From Lentisphaerales bacterium (GTDB lineage Bacteria > Verrucomicrobiota > Lentisphaeria > Lentisphaerales > Lentisphaeraceae): DNA of 32,418 nt. Below, piece by piece: positions 7,903 through 15,705 of this stretch. A model generated the notes under the pieces. That model ran no database searches. It had not been told where the DNA came from and was given only the letters and a program-made list of their open reading frames with translations. Within the stretch, counting starts at the first letter, position 1; each line of letters opens with the position of its first letter. The position numbers and the translations under genes were made by a program. The stretch covers positions 1-32,418 of the forward strand of contig JAKVBD010000060.1 in assembly GCA_022446985.1 (NCBI GenBank). Direction: 5' to 3'.

Positions 7903-9401
7903 GGCAGGGTCAAGTCCGGGAAGTTCAGTATTGAATTTGGATATTGGTAAAAATAAATTCTATGGAAGGGCTCTGTCGCGGCACCTTCATAAATGTGAAA
8001 GTAGAAGGCTCTAAAGTAGTTGTCAGAATTTGCTGGATTATAATCAGGTTCAGGCAATTGAACGTCAAAGTCGTCGTTGGCAAAGTCCAGGGTTACCGGC
8101 ACTTGAGAAGATGCAGGAACGATTACTTCGAGATTTTGATCTTTCAAATCCTCTGTGGTTATTGTCTTAGTTTGTCCACTGGGAAGGATGAGTTTAAAGG
8201 TTAAGTCTGGAGTTCTTTCTACTGCTGTTGGATTTAGGATATTAAAGGTGTAGGCTTTCGGTGTAGTGAAAAGTTCTTTCTCAATTCTATATGTGTAGTC
8301 ATTTTTGAAATCTATATTTAGGTTTATAAAATCAAATATTTTTACCTGGTCTATGGTATAGGTATGATCGATATTTAATATAGTAAATTCTTTAATTTGC
8401 TCTAGATCCAGACTGACTAAAATGAGATCTCCTTCAATCCCGTTCTCTTCATCTCGAAAAATAAAAATTTCTCTTTTGGAGCTATCAGTTATAAAATACC
8501 TATTTCCTATAGAGTCTCCAGAGTTGTTTAATAATGGGGCGCCGAATTCATCTGTAAGTGGGCGCGGTTGAATAAAAACATCCTCTAAATAAGGGCGTTT
8601 CCAACCATGAGATAAACCGTAGTTCTCTTTGTCTGGCCCAGTTTCATATTGCCAATTTTGCAGATGAAGCTTTTCAAGTAGATTTACTAAGCCGGATTTT
8701 ATGTGAATCAGCGTATCATTTTCAAATGATGTTGCATCTACATCTTGTACAGGAATATTGGCGGTATCAGAGATAAATCCGTGTAAGTAGACTTTTGATT
8801 GGATTTCTTTACCAATGAGTGCTTCTTCAATCTCTTTAAAAAGATTTTGTCTGAGGGCTGCATTAGATCCTCCTGGGTGACCAGTATTATTGGAATTTGC
8901 GACAGTGTTGAGATTAATGGTAATACTTACATCTTCATCAAAACCAACACCATCGGCGGTTAAGTTTTTACCTAATGAAGTGATAGTGATGATTTCTTCA
9001 GGATTGTCTTGGTCTGCAGAGATTTCAAATTCGTTACCCCAGCCGTCATAAATTGTACTGTTCCCTTCATTGTCTTTGTCGAAAGAAGTCAAGTAAGGGC
9101 CATTCCAGTCAGGGTCATTGTCTATGTTTTCCATCAGGTAATCTATGGCACTGTGGGTAGGACTCTCTGTTTCCGGAAACTTTCCAAGATCCTTATAGTA
9201 ACCAAAGGTAACAAGTTGGTTGTCATAAATTATGTATTCTGGACCGACGATAGCAGTTTTAATTTGCTCCATGCGTCGTTGGGTTTCGTCAAACCTTTGT
9301 TGATCGTCGCTATTTTCCATGACAATCATGGCAGTTGAGGCTATGAGGCCCATGATCACTGTTACCAGTAGAACTTCCAGAAGTGTAAAGTTTTTCTTCA
9401 T
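7899..9401 (-). CDS. Oversized type IV pilin-like protein with GspG-like head
   Basis: A 500-aa prepilin, more than twice the usual size. The N-terminus KKNFTLLEVLLVTVIMGLIA (2-21) is a class III signal with Glu at +5 and a pilin helix; the residue before the predicted cleavage site is Asn, not Gly. A GspG-like head follows: WNGPYL (99-104), GWGNEF (120-125), ITSLGKN (140-146). A second region has GWKRPYL (266-272), echoing the first head. The C-terminal 200 residues are predicted beta-rich and unrecognised. The start overlaps the preceding pilin stop as ATGA. It is probably a minor pilin at the tip or an adhesin-bearing pilin; that is inference. Confidence 0.8.
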   Translation of the reverse strand: MKKNFTLLEVLLVTVIMGLIASTAMIVMENSDDQQRFDETQRRMEQIKTAIVGPEYIIYDNQLVTFGYYKDLGKFPETESPTHSAIDYLMENIDNDPDWNGPYLTSFDKDNEGNSTIYDGWGNEFEISADQDNPEEIITITSLGKNLTADGVGFDEDVSITINLNTVANSNNTGHPGGSNAALRQNLFKEIEEALIGKEIQSKVYLHGFISDTANIPVQDVDATSFENDTLIHIKSGLVNLLEKLHLQNWQYETGPDKENYGLSHGWKRPYLEDVFIQPRPLTDEFGAPLLNNSGDSIGNRYFITDSSKREIFIFRDEENGIEGDLILVSLDLEQIKEFTILNIDHTYTIDQVKIFDFINLNIDFKNDYTYRIEKELFTTPKAYTFNILNPTAVERTPDLTFKLILPSGQTKTITTEDLKDQNLEVIVPASSQVPVTLDFANDDFDVQLPEPDYNPANSDNYFRAFYFHIYEGAATEPFHRIYFYQYPNSILNFPDLTLP

Positions 9402-9964
9402 GGTAATTTGATCTCATGTTTGTAGTTTTCCCCGGTGGGAGAGTGGCGGGCTGACAACCAGATTGCCAATGTTTGAGAGTTGTGGTTGTAGCGATAGTAG
9501 TACAGATTACCTAAAAGATTTTTAATAGGACTGTTTTTGCCAAGAATCGGTATTTTGAAATCGTTATGGGCATTTAAATTCAAGTAGGGTCCATTCCAGC
9601 CGCGTTTAGTGTAGATATTCCAGTCCCATTTATCTGGGGCATTTTTATCTACCGGTTGCTGAAAGAGCTGCAGGAGATTTTCATATTCTTCAAATTCTTC
9701 TTCAGTCATGTCTTCTTCCAGTTCGAGGGTATCATTATCAAGCTCAACGATGTCTTTGTCTAGAGGGCCGATTTTTGGGTAGTAACCCATATCTTTGCGA
9801 AATTTCACTAAAGCATCATAAATCAAAGTTTGTTCAACTTTGAGGAGGTTGTTCTGGCTTAGGCTTTCAGAAGACGAAACGGCTAAAGTGGCAGCGCCGC
9901 CTATTACGGCCATAATGGCAGCAACAATAACCAGTTCAAGGAGTGTATATGTGTGTTTAAGCAT
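9398..9964 (-). CDS. Small type IV pilin-like protein (GspG/GspH-like)
   Basis: About 188 aa. I choose the ATG at 9964, giving MLKHTYTLLELVIVAAIMAV, because the class III signal should sit at the very N-terminus. The frame stays open to 10018 but only through a tandem repeat in the terminator of the preceding gene. Glu is at +5 if cleavage precedes Tyr; the residue before it is Thr instead of Gly. The head includes KRGWNGPYLNLN, a GspG-like motif shared with the next gene, and an acidic stretch (LELEEDMTEEEFEEYE). No strong ribosome site is visible before 9964, which suggests coupling or low expression relative to the major pilin. Confidence 0.8.
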   Translation of the reverse strand: MLKHTYTLLELVIVAAIMAVIGGAATLAVSSSESLSQNNLLKVEQTLIYDALVKFRKDMGYYPKIGPLDKDIVELDNDTLELEEDMTEEEFEEYENLLQLFQQPVDKNAPDKWDWNIYTKRGWNGPYLNLNAHNDFKIPILGKNSPIKNLLGNLYYYRYNHNSQTLAIWLSARHSPTGENYKHEIKLP

Positions 9965-9978
9965 GGGGTAAATTTTTG

Positions 9979-10029
9979 AAAAAGGGGGCATTAAAAAGGG
10001 GGCATTAAAAAGGGGCATTAAAAAGGGGC
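9979..10029. repeat. Tandem 13/14-bp repeat in pilin intergenic region
   Basis: Copies of AAAAAGGGGGCATT at 9979-9992 and 9993-10006, a 13-base version at 10007-10019 (one G fewer), and a partial copy AAAAAGGGGC at 10020-10029. On the minus strand each is AATGCCCC(C)TTTTT, so every unit copies the U-tract of the adjacent terminator and carries an ATG. It looks like local slippage amplification. Confidence 0.85.
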
Positions 10030-10044
10030 TGAAATTAATCAGCC
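10020..10044 (-). terminator. Intrinsic terminator after major pilin gene
   Basis: Read on the minus strand, the stem is GGCTGA-ttaatt-TCAGCC (10044-10027), followed by CC and TTTTT. It lies 35 bases after the stop of the major pilin gene and before the rest of the operon, so it would give high pilin levels and limited readthrough into the assembly genes. The same stem is followed by a T-rich tract on the plus strand, so it may act both ways. Confidence 0.75.
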
Positions 10045-10079
10045 ACTTTTTTAGTTAATCCTCAAACTCGGATTGATGA

Positions 10080-11186
10080 TTATCTCTTCTGACCAGTAGC
10101 TTCAGCGAACTCTTCGTCAAGGAAGTCACCGCGAGCGTCAACGACAGCAATGAATTTTGCTGGGCTCTGAGTCACGTCAACAAGTGCAACGTAGTGGCTG
10201 TACTGATTCTTAAGTGTGTCACCATAGAATGGAGCGTGTGCCAGGTTAGTGTAAGCACCATCACCAACTAGAGTAGAAGATTTACCCACACCTAAAAGAA
10301 CAAGCTTAGCATCCTTATTTGCACCAACTTTGATGTTGTTATAACCGTCTGTACCAGCATTCCAAATACCAAGTTTAACGTTAAATGTGTCATATTCAGC
10401 AATTTCAGCAGCTGTTCTAGCGGCATCAGCAGTTGTTATTTCAGCAGCTGTTGGGTTAAGGGGATCTACGGCACTGCCGATTGAAGTATTATATGCTGTT
10501 TGTCCAGCAGCTTCAACAACAGCTGGAAGGTCACTTAAGTCAAAAGCAAAACCACGACCACGGTTTTTCCCAAGACCACGAGGAGTTTCATAAGCATGCT
10601 GAGGAATTGAAATCTCAGATATCGCACCCATTTCATCACCACCGGCTTCGTCAGTAAATGCACCATTACCAACTGCACGGATAGTTGGAACAGTATCGAG
10701 GTCATCATCATCTGCATTACTATCTAGGTAACGGAAAGTTGTAATTCCTGCTGCTGCAAGATTAGCAACCTCTGTAGAACTTAGAGATGTTACAGTGAAT
10801 TTACCTTTAATTTTAGGAAGGAAGCTAGCTTGAGCGACGTCGGTTATTCCTGATTTTTCGATATTATCTACTAGTTCAGCATTATAAAGATTAGCAGAAG
10901 CAGTTGTTGGTGCAGCACTCAATAGAGTCTCGAAGTTATTTGGGAGTTGACCTTCAGTTACTTTGAAAGTTCTGATTGCTTGATCAACTGCAGCAATATC
11001 ACGAGTTGCAACACCACGTGCAGCCTGACTTTCCAGACCGTCATAAGCAGCGATTAATGCACCACCGATGATCGCCATGATAGCAACAACGATTAGTAAT
11101 TCAAGAAGGGTGAAGTTACCCGACTTTTTTATTCTACGGATGTCTTTCTTTCTAAGACCTAATAACTTTTTAAGTTTATTTTCCAT
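10080..11186 (-). CDS. Major type IV pilin-like protein
   Basis: A 368-aa prepilin with a long basic leader (about 24 residues, MENKLKKLLGLRKKDIRRIK) before FTLLELLIVVAIMAIIGGAL. Glu29 is +5 if cleavage is after Asn24, so the -1 residue is Asn and Gly is at -2. The helix continues as DQAIRTFKVTEGQLPNNFETLL, a GspG-like feature. The head is Ala/Thr-rich with a low-complexity insert (AEITTADAARTAAEIAE) and ends in an alpha/beta domain. It has the best ribosome site of the operon (AAGGAGGA at 11195-11202), its own terminator and a separate upstream region, all pointing to the major subunit. It is about twice the length of typical major pilins or GspG. Confidence 0.85.
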   Translation of the reverse strand: MENKLKKLLGLRKKDIRRIKKSGNFTLLELLIVVAIMAIIGGALIAAYDGLESQAARGVATRDIAAVDQAIRTFKVTEGQLPNNFETLLSAAPTTASANLYNAELVDNIEKSGITDVAQASFLPKIKGKFTVTSLSSTEVANLAAAGITTFRYLDSNADDDDLDTVPTIRAVGNGAFTDEAGGDEMGAISEISIPQHAYETPRGLGKNRGRGFAFDLSDLPAVVEAAGQTAYNTSIGSAVDPLNPTAAEITTADAARTAAEIAEYDTFNVKLGIWNAGTDGYNNIKVGANKDAKLVLLGVGKSSTLVGDGAYTNLAHAPFYGDTLKNQYSHYVALVDVTQSPAKFIAVVDARGDFLDEEFAEATGQKR

Positions 11187-11224
11187 TTTTCAAATCCTCC
11201 TTTTAGAGAGGCTCCTAATAATAT

Positions 11225-11241
11225 GTTTTTTGGTTTCGCGA
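11225..11241. repeat. 17-bp dispersed repeat, copy 1
   Basis: GTTTTTTGGTTTCGCGA occurs here about 40 bases before the major pilin ATG, and again exactly at 15626-15642, both upstream of minus-strand genes and in the same orientation. Confidence 0.7.
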
Positions 11242-11250
11242 TATCCTATA

Positions 11251-11342
11251 TGAGATAAAATCTCAATTAAGACAATGCATAGTATTGCCTAAATTTTAGA
11301 GTTCAAAGCGAGAAAGTGTATTTTTTTGAGAAAAAGTCTCAA
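11251..11342. promoter_or_regulatory. Paired TGAGA/TCTCA inverted repeats upstream of pilin gene
   Basis: Two related palindromes lie in the 207-base gap before the major pilin: TGAGAT-aaa-ATCTCA (11251-11265) and TTGAGA-aaaag-TCTCAA (11326-11342). Both share the TGAGA...TCTCA core and flank the expected transcript start. They could be operator half-sites or leader hairpins; neither is followed by a U-run on the minus strand. Confidence 0.4.
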
Positions 11343-11348
11343 TATTGT

Positions 11349-11354
11349 ATTATA
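11349..11354 (-). promoter_or_regulatory. Possible -10 box for pilus operon
   Basis: A perfect TATAAT on the minus strand lies about 160 bases before the major pilin start, inside a TTGTAT-acatata-ATACAA inverted repeat. No good -35 is seen at 16-18 bases, so an activator may be needed. The leader would be about 150 bases. Confidence 0.3.
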
Positions 11355-11393
11355 TGTATACAATTTGTTGTTGTTTGTATTCTTATTGGTTTG

Positions 11394-11640
11394 TTACTTT
11401 TGAGAATGATATGCTGCAAGTTTAATTTTTTTGAGAAGGGTTTTCTCAGTGAGGGGGTCTCTTGGCATATTGTGATATTTGATTTTATATGTGTAATCAA
11501 CCAGGTCTTGTAACTCTCTAGCCTGAGGTGATTGCTCTACCAGTTTAGTAAAATACTCACGCAGGCTTTCGTGATCATGCTTAATCAGTTTACTTTTAAA
11601 AGATTTATAAAATGCTCTCAGGTATGGGAGTTCATTTTTT
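11394..11640 (-). pseudogene. Detached C-terminal part of the transglutaminase gene (-1 frame)
   Basis: From the A6 run at 11635-11640 the frame one base back stays open to 11394 and encodes about 80 residues (NELPYLRAFYKSFKS, then LREYFTKLVEQSP and LVDYTYKIKYHN). This is a plausible soluble tail of a membrane transglutaminase; such proteins often end in a DUF4129-like domain with a 'Y...RY' pattern. One extra A would join it to the upstream gene as PEEKNELPYL. I treat it as the displaced end of that gene, not as a separate gene, since no ribosome site precedes its own Met codons. Confidence 0.6.
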
Positions 11641-13423
11641 CCTCTGGGATCAGACTTTTCAACAGTTTCCATTTCCAGAAAAGAAGAAATGGTATGAGGC
11701 TGATTATTGACAGTATAGTGTAAATGTCTTTTAGCTTGGCATTCACCCATATTTTTTTAGTTTCTGTTAGATAATCTTTAAAACTTTTTGTTTCAAATTT
11801 ATCAGGTTTGTTTTTAGAAGGTGAGTCTGGTAGCATGACTCGAGGAGTTGGATCAGCAATGATGTAATCTCGTTTGTAGTTAACAGGAATTTCTACCCAG
11901 GTATGCGCATTGCCAGAGTAAAAAAGATACTCCTTGCGGTCTTCTTTGAAATCCCCGCCAAAGTAGCCAGAACAGACTATTGCAGGAATTCCAATACTTC
12001 TTAACATAAGGCAGTAGGCTGTTGCAAAGAGAACACAATGTCCTTTCTTTTCATGGAAAAGAAAGTTCTCCAATGGATGCATGTTATAAGAGTTTTCAAC
12101 TTTTAAAGAATACTTACAATACCTATGCAGGTAGTTTTGCAGTTCAATTATTTTATCTTCTACGGTTGGCGAATTTTCAGTGATGCTGCGGGCAAGGGTT
12201 TGAATTCTTTTTTCAAGTTTAGTTTTTGGTTTATAGCTATTTGAATAAATATATGTTTCAGGGAAGCGAATTTCTTTGGTGGTAAGCGGTGCGTCTGCTT
12301 TGATCTGTAAAGTGATTAATCCTGAGTGTTTTACCTGAGCTCTTCTGTTGCCTATTTTAGCTTTAGGAACTTTAAACGCATAAGGCTCGCCAATTTGAGG
12401 AATCATTGTCAGGTTTTTATGATGCAGAGTAACGGCATATTCTAATTGATTTTGCTTTTTAGGCTTTCTATAGTTAATCCATCCAGTCTTATCACTTTTA
12501 AAGTAGTCGCCTTGAATAGAACGGTAGAATTTTTGAGAATGCCATTTTTTATTTTCAAATTTAGAAAATTGATTACACCTAAGGTAAATTTTATCTGAGT
12601 TTAGTAACTTATTACCTTTTTTAACTTCCAGGCTGACAGCAACTTTTGAGAAGTTTTTTTTAAGAGAGAAGGAAGAGTTTAACTTAGTTTCATTGCTGTA
12701 GCCGACTTCTCTTTGGGCAATTTCATTTTTCTGGTCTTTCTCTAAGCGCTTTTCTTCTCTTTTTTTAAACTGTGGGTTGTGTCTTTTGATATACCTGACG
12801 GTTTGGGGGATAAAGCTATAGAAAGATCCGGTGCTTATATGCGCTACTAATAAAGATGAGGCCATTAGAAAAAGAAGGGCAACAATTGGTATGCATTTTT
12901 CGATTATATTTGAGTTTCGAGTTAGTAGTTTATTGACTGGCTTTCTACTAGTTGATTCGAGAAAAAGCAAAGCAAGTAGAGCGTAGAGAAGTAGACTTAG
13001 TTTGTCATTTTCATAGGAGCGGTAGCGCAAGGTAAAGCCGCTGAGCGCAAGGTACATGGGAATAAGAATTCCGATGAAGGAGCAATTGATAATTTTGCGC
13101 TCGAATTCATTTAAGGCAGCTACGCTATTTTTTTGATACAGTGAAGCCCATGCCTGGAGTTGCAAGATTGTTGAAACGATGATCAGGGAGGCTTTCCATG
13201 GAATACTGACCGGATTGAAAAATAATGAGTAGAAACTTAAGACTGAGAGTCCGGGAATAAGCAGCGCAAGCTTTGCAGGCAGTCGTTTGCTAAAAATGTA
13301 GACTAATCCCCATGAAGGAAAAAGGACGTAAGCAAAGTTAAGACTTGCAAAGATTTTGATTCCAAGGTAGACACCGAGCAGTAAAATGATGCTTAAGTAA
13401 TTTAACGCGGCAGTTTTTCTCAT
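11618..13423 (-). CDS. Membrane transglutaminase-like protein (DUF3488 type), frameshifted near 3' end
   Basis: A 601-aa protein with about seven N-terminal transmembrane segments (roughly residues 5-210), an extracytoplasmic region, and a transglutaminase-like cysteine protease domain. Its triad is Cys463 in GHCVLFATAYC, His507 in GNAHTWVE and Asp524 in ADPTP. A final transmembrane helix lies at 567-584. The frame then ends after only 10 residues (EEKMNSHT), at an A6 run, while the -1 frame carries a further 80-residue soluble tail. The gene follows DUF58 and MoxR, the standard cassette in which MoxR AAA+ ATPase, DUF58 and membrane transglutaminase are co-transcribed; the substrate is unknown. 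Catalytic residues are intact, so the truncated protein could still work. Confidence 0.85.
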   Translation of the reverse strand: MRKTAALNYLSIILLLGVYLGIKIFASLNFAYVLFPSWGLVYIFSKRLPAKLALLIPGLSVLSFYSLFFNPVSIPWKASLIIVSTILQLQAWASLYQKNSVAALNEFERKIINCSFIGILIPMYLALSGFTLRYRSYENDKLSLLLYALLALLFLESTSRKPVNKLLTRNSNIIEKCIPIVALLFLMASSLLVAHISTGSFYSFIPQTVRYIKRHNPQFKKREEKRLEKDQKNEIAQREVGYSNETKLNSSFSLKKNFSKVAVSLEVKKGNKLLNSDKIYLRCNQFSKFENKKWHSQKFYRSIQGDYFKSDKTGWINYRKPKKQNQLEYAVTLHHKNLTMIPQIGEPYAFKVPKAKIGNRRAQVKHSGLITLQIKADAPLTTKEIRFPETYIYSNSYKPKTKLEKRIQTLARSITENSPTVEDKIIELQNYLHRYCKYSLKVENSYNMHPLENFLFHEKKGHCVLFATAYCLMLRSIGIPAIVCSGYFGGDFKEDRKEYLFYSGNAHTWVEIPVNYKRDYIIADPTPRVMLPDSPSKNKPDKFETKSFKDYLTETKKIWVNAKLKDIYTILSIISLIPFLLFWKWKLLKSLIPEEKMNSHT

Positions 13424-13426
13424 GAA

Positions 13427-14497
13427 CTAAGCCTGTAATAATTGACCTGTTGGTTTGGTCACTTTATCTGGGGTAATGAGGGTAATACAATACTCATTTA
13501 GAAAGTCTGTATATTTAATCCACTCTGAGTATGAAGCCGCACTGACAAGTAGGCATTCTGCAAATTTTCCTCTTAGCTTTAGGGTATCCATTGGCATGTT
13601 TTCAGAGTTAAGTTCAACTTGAGTTAAAAAATCAGTAAACTTGGAAGGGGGGACATTTTTCAAAGTCATTTCATTCTCAAGTAAAGGCGACTTAAAAGAC
13701 AGGAGAAAGCCCTCATTGATGAGAACGTCAACGATGGCTTGTAATAGTTCAAGACCGGCTTCAAAGTCTTTGCCTCCAACATTGCCGGGAAAAAATAGAA
13801 GTTCGATTTCTTTTGGTTTATTTTGACTTCGGTATATACGACTTATGCCTTCATTTAATCGAATTGTTGCTTTCCAATCTATATGTTTTAAGGAATCTCC
13901 AGATTGATACTTACGCATAGAATGAAATTCCAGGTTATCATTTGAAGATATGTTTGTGTCTGCTAATGCTTTTTTTAGAGAAGAGAGTTTAGTCGAATCA
14001 AGTTTGGCAGGTAGTATGGGTTGTGAATGTTGCCATGGTATCTCACTTTGACTTAGATAAATGCCAAAGGGAAAAGAAGTTTTGCAGAAAATACCACTGT
14101 TGGTGCTGTAAGTGCGCTTGGTAAAGGCTGGTTTTAATAAAAAAGAAGTTTCACCTGAACGCAAAAGATCAATTGCTATACTTTGTGTTTCGTCTTGTGT
14201 TTGAATGCTAATTGATAGGCCGTATCGGCTTAAATGCCCATTGTGGTTGATATGAAAGTTGACGCTGCTGGCGGATCTCGAATAAATATTTTCTTTTGGA
14301 TTGGTCAGAGCAAAAGTAATTTTTCTTAGGTTGAGTAAATGAGGAATAAAACAGCTTAGAGTAAAAACCATAAGGAACAGCCCCAGGTAGCACATGAGCA
14401 TATCTTTTAATGCCATCCCGCAGGCAAGAAAAAGGGCTGAGCTGTAGAATAAAAAACGCCCACGATTGGTGACTGTTTTAGACCAGTTTGGATTCAC
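13427..14497 (-). CDS. DUF58 domain protein (MoxR-associated)
   Basis: A 356-aa protein with two N-terminal transmembrane helices (about 12-50), then a beta-rich segment, then the DUF58 motif MRKYQSGDSLKHIDWKA at about residues 195-211. DUF58 proteins resemble von Willebrand factor A proteins and are partners of MoxR ATPases. The gene overlaps the MoxR stop (ATGA type, 14494-14497) and is 3 bases before the transglutaminase gene, so the three are one unit. Function in the cell envelope is inferred from the cassette. Confidence 0.88.
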   Translation of the reverse strand: MNPNWSKTVTNRGRFLFYSSALFLACGMALKDMLMCYLGLFLMVFTLSCFIPHLLNLRKITFALTNPKENIYSRSASSVNFHINHNGHLSRYGLSISIQTQDETQSIAIDLLRSGETSFLLKPAFTKRTYSTNSGIFCKTSFPFGIYLSQSEIPWQHSQPILPAKLDSTKLSSLKKALADTNISSNDNLEFHSMRKYQSGDSLKHIDWKATIRLNEGISRIYRSQNKPKEIELLFFPGNVGGKDFEAGLELLQAIVDVLINEGFLLSFKSPLLENEMTLKNVPPSKFTDFLTQVELNSENMPMDTLKLRGKFAECLLVSAASYSEWIKYTDFLNEYCITLITPDKVTKPTGQLLQA

Positions 14498-15429
14498 GGC
14501 ACTTTAACTCTCTTGCAGACTTCTTGTAAAAAGTCAAAGCAAGCGTTGTGGGAAGCATCTTTTTTATAGTTGAGTCTATGTGCAAAGGCATAAGGCAGAA
14601 GTCTTTTAACATCTTCAGGATAAGCGGCATCTCTTTTATCTAAAAAAGCGGTTGCCTGTACAGCTTTAGTTAATCCCAGAGTTGCTCGAATTGACAAAGA
14701 ACCCTCAAGAAGGGCTTCTTGGCGAATCGCAGTGCAGAGAGAGACGATATAATCAATGATATTCTCGCTGACTTGAACATGAGCAATTTGATCTTGAAGA
14801 TCTTGTACCTGCTGTTGTGATATTAGGTTGTTCAGTTCATTCTTTTTATCAGAATTTAAGTGATAACGGATAATTTGCTTTTGTTGAGCTTCCGTGGGGA
14901 GGCTAACTGGTATTGAAATCAGGAAGCGATCCAGTTGGGCATCTGGCAGTGGAAAAGTTCCTCCAGATGAAAGAGAGTTTTGTGTAGCTATAACCATAAA
15001 TGTTTTACTTAGTTTATGGGTTACACCATCGACAGAAACCTGTTTCTCATTCATGGCTTCCAAAAGGGCGCTTTGAACTCTTGGGCTGGTTCGATTGATC
15101 TCATCTGCCAGAATAATGTTGTTGAATACCGGACCTCTTATAAATTCAAAACTTTGCTGTTCATGGCGGTACATAGTATAGCCAAGTATATCTGCAGGCA
15201 TGAGGTCAGCCGTGAATTGAATCCTGGCAAAACTGGCATCGATTGATTTCGCCAGAGCTGAGGCTAAAGAACTTTTTCCAAGTCCTGGTTCTCCTTCAAT
15301 CAAAACATGACCTTGAGCCAGTAGGGCAATCAAGAGAAGTTCTATACTTTCTTCAGAGCCAATAATTCCTTTTGAGATACGGGTCTTAATCAGGTTTAGC
15401 TGATCATGGCAGTTATGGGCTGGAGTCAT
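14494..15429 (-). CDS. MoxR-family AAA+ ATPase
   Basis: An AAA+ chaperone-like ATPase of the MoxR family. Walker A is EGEPGLGKSS, Walker B ILADEINRTSP, with ALLEAMNEKQVSVDG and sensor 1 IATQNS. I favour the ATG at 15429 (MTPAHNCHDQ, 311 aa) because an AGG ribosome site lies before it and the length fits the family. The frame is open to an ATG at 15498 with no ribosome site. It heads the MoxR/DUF58/transglutaminase cassette; MoxR ATPases usually activate or insert cofactors into partner proteins. Confidence 0.9.
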   Translation of the reverse strand: MTPAHNCHDQLNLIKTRISKGIIGSEESIELLLIALLAQGHVLIEGEPGLGKSSLASALAKSIDASFARIQFTADLMPADILGYTMYRHEQQSFEFIRGPVFNNIILADEINRTSPRVQSALLEAMNEKQVSVDGVTHKLSKTFMVIATQNSLSSGGTFPLPDAQLDRFLISIPVSLPTEAQQKQIIRYHLNSDKKNELNNLISQQQVQDLQDQIAHVQVSENIIDYIVSLCTAIRQEALLEGSLSIRATLGLTKAVQATAFLDKRDAAYPEDVKRLLPYAFAHRLNYKKDASHNACFDFLQEVCKRVKVP

Positions 15430-15625
15430 AATTTTTGCCTGTAAATTGATACGTTGTCTCATTAATATGACTTGATATAAGGAACTGTCAATTTTCATTA
15501 GTTTAATTTTACAGTCTCTAAATCAGATTGGTGACGCGTATTCTGTAGTTGAGAGAATGTCATAAAGTTGTTAATTTCGAAAAATTGTTTGACTGGCTAA
15601 GGATTTTTTTCTATGTTGGTTATGT

Positions 15626-15642
15626 GTTTTTTGGTTTCGCGA
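15626..15642. repeat. 17-bp dispersed repeat, copy 2
   Basis: Exact copy of the sequence at 11225-11241, in the 207-base gap between the PepSY gene remnant and the MoxR gene. Next to it (15653-15675) is a hairpin GGTGGAGTC-n5-GACTTCACC. The rest of this gap holds nothing else I recognise. Confidence 0.7.
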
Positions 15643-15705
15643 CTAAGACACTGGTGGAGTCTTTTGGACTTCACCGCTTATTTTCTCATTAGACGCTTAA
15701 TTTTT

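Noticed and set aside
9965..10018. N-terminal extension of the small pilin to an ATG at 10018
   Set aside because: The extension is encoded by the tandem repeat of the preceding terminator and would put 18 residues before the class III signal; MLKHTYTLLE is the sensible start.
11276..11289. Sigma-54 promoter for the pilin gene (GGCAATACTATGC on the minus strand)
   Set aside because: The GG-to-GC spacing is 9 instead of the strictly required 10, and flanking bases match poorly.
11394..11750. A separate 118-aa gene overlapping the transglutaminase 3' end
   Set aside because: Its first third overlaps a clear membrane helix in the other frame and it has no ribosome site; the frameshift explanation needs only one inserted A.
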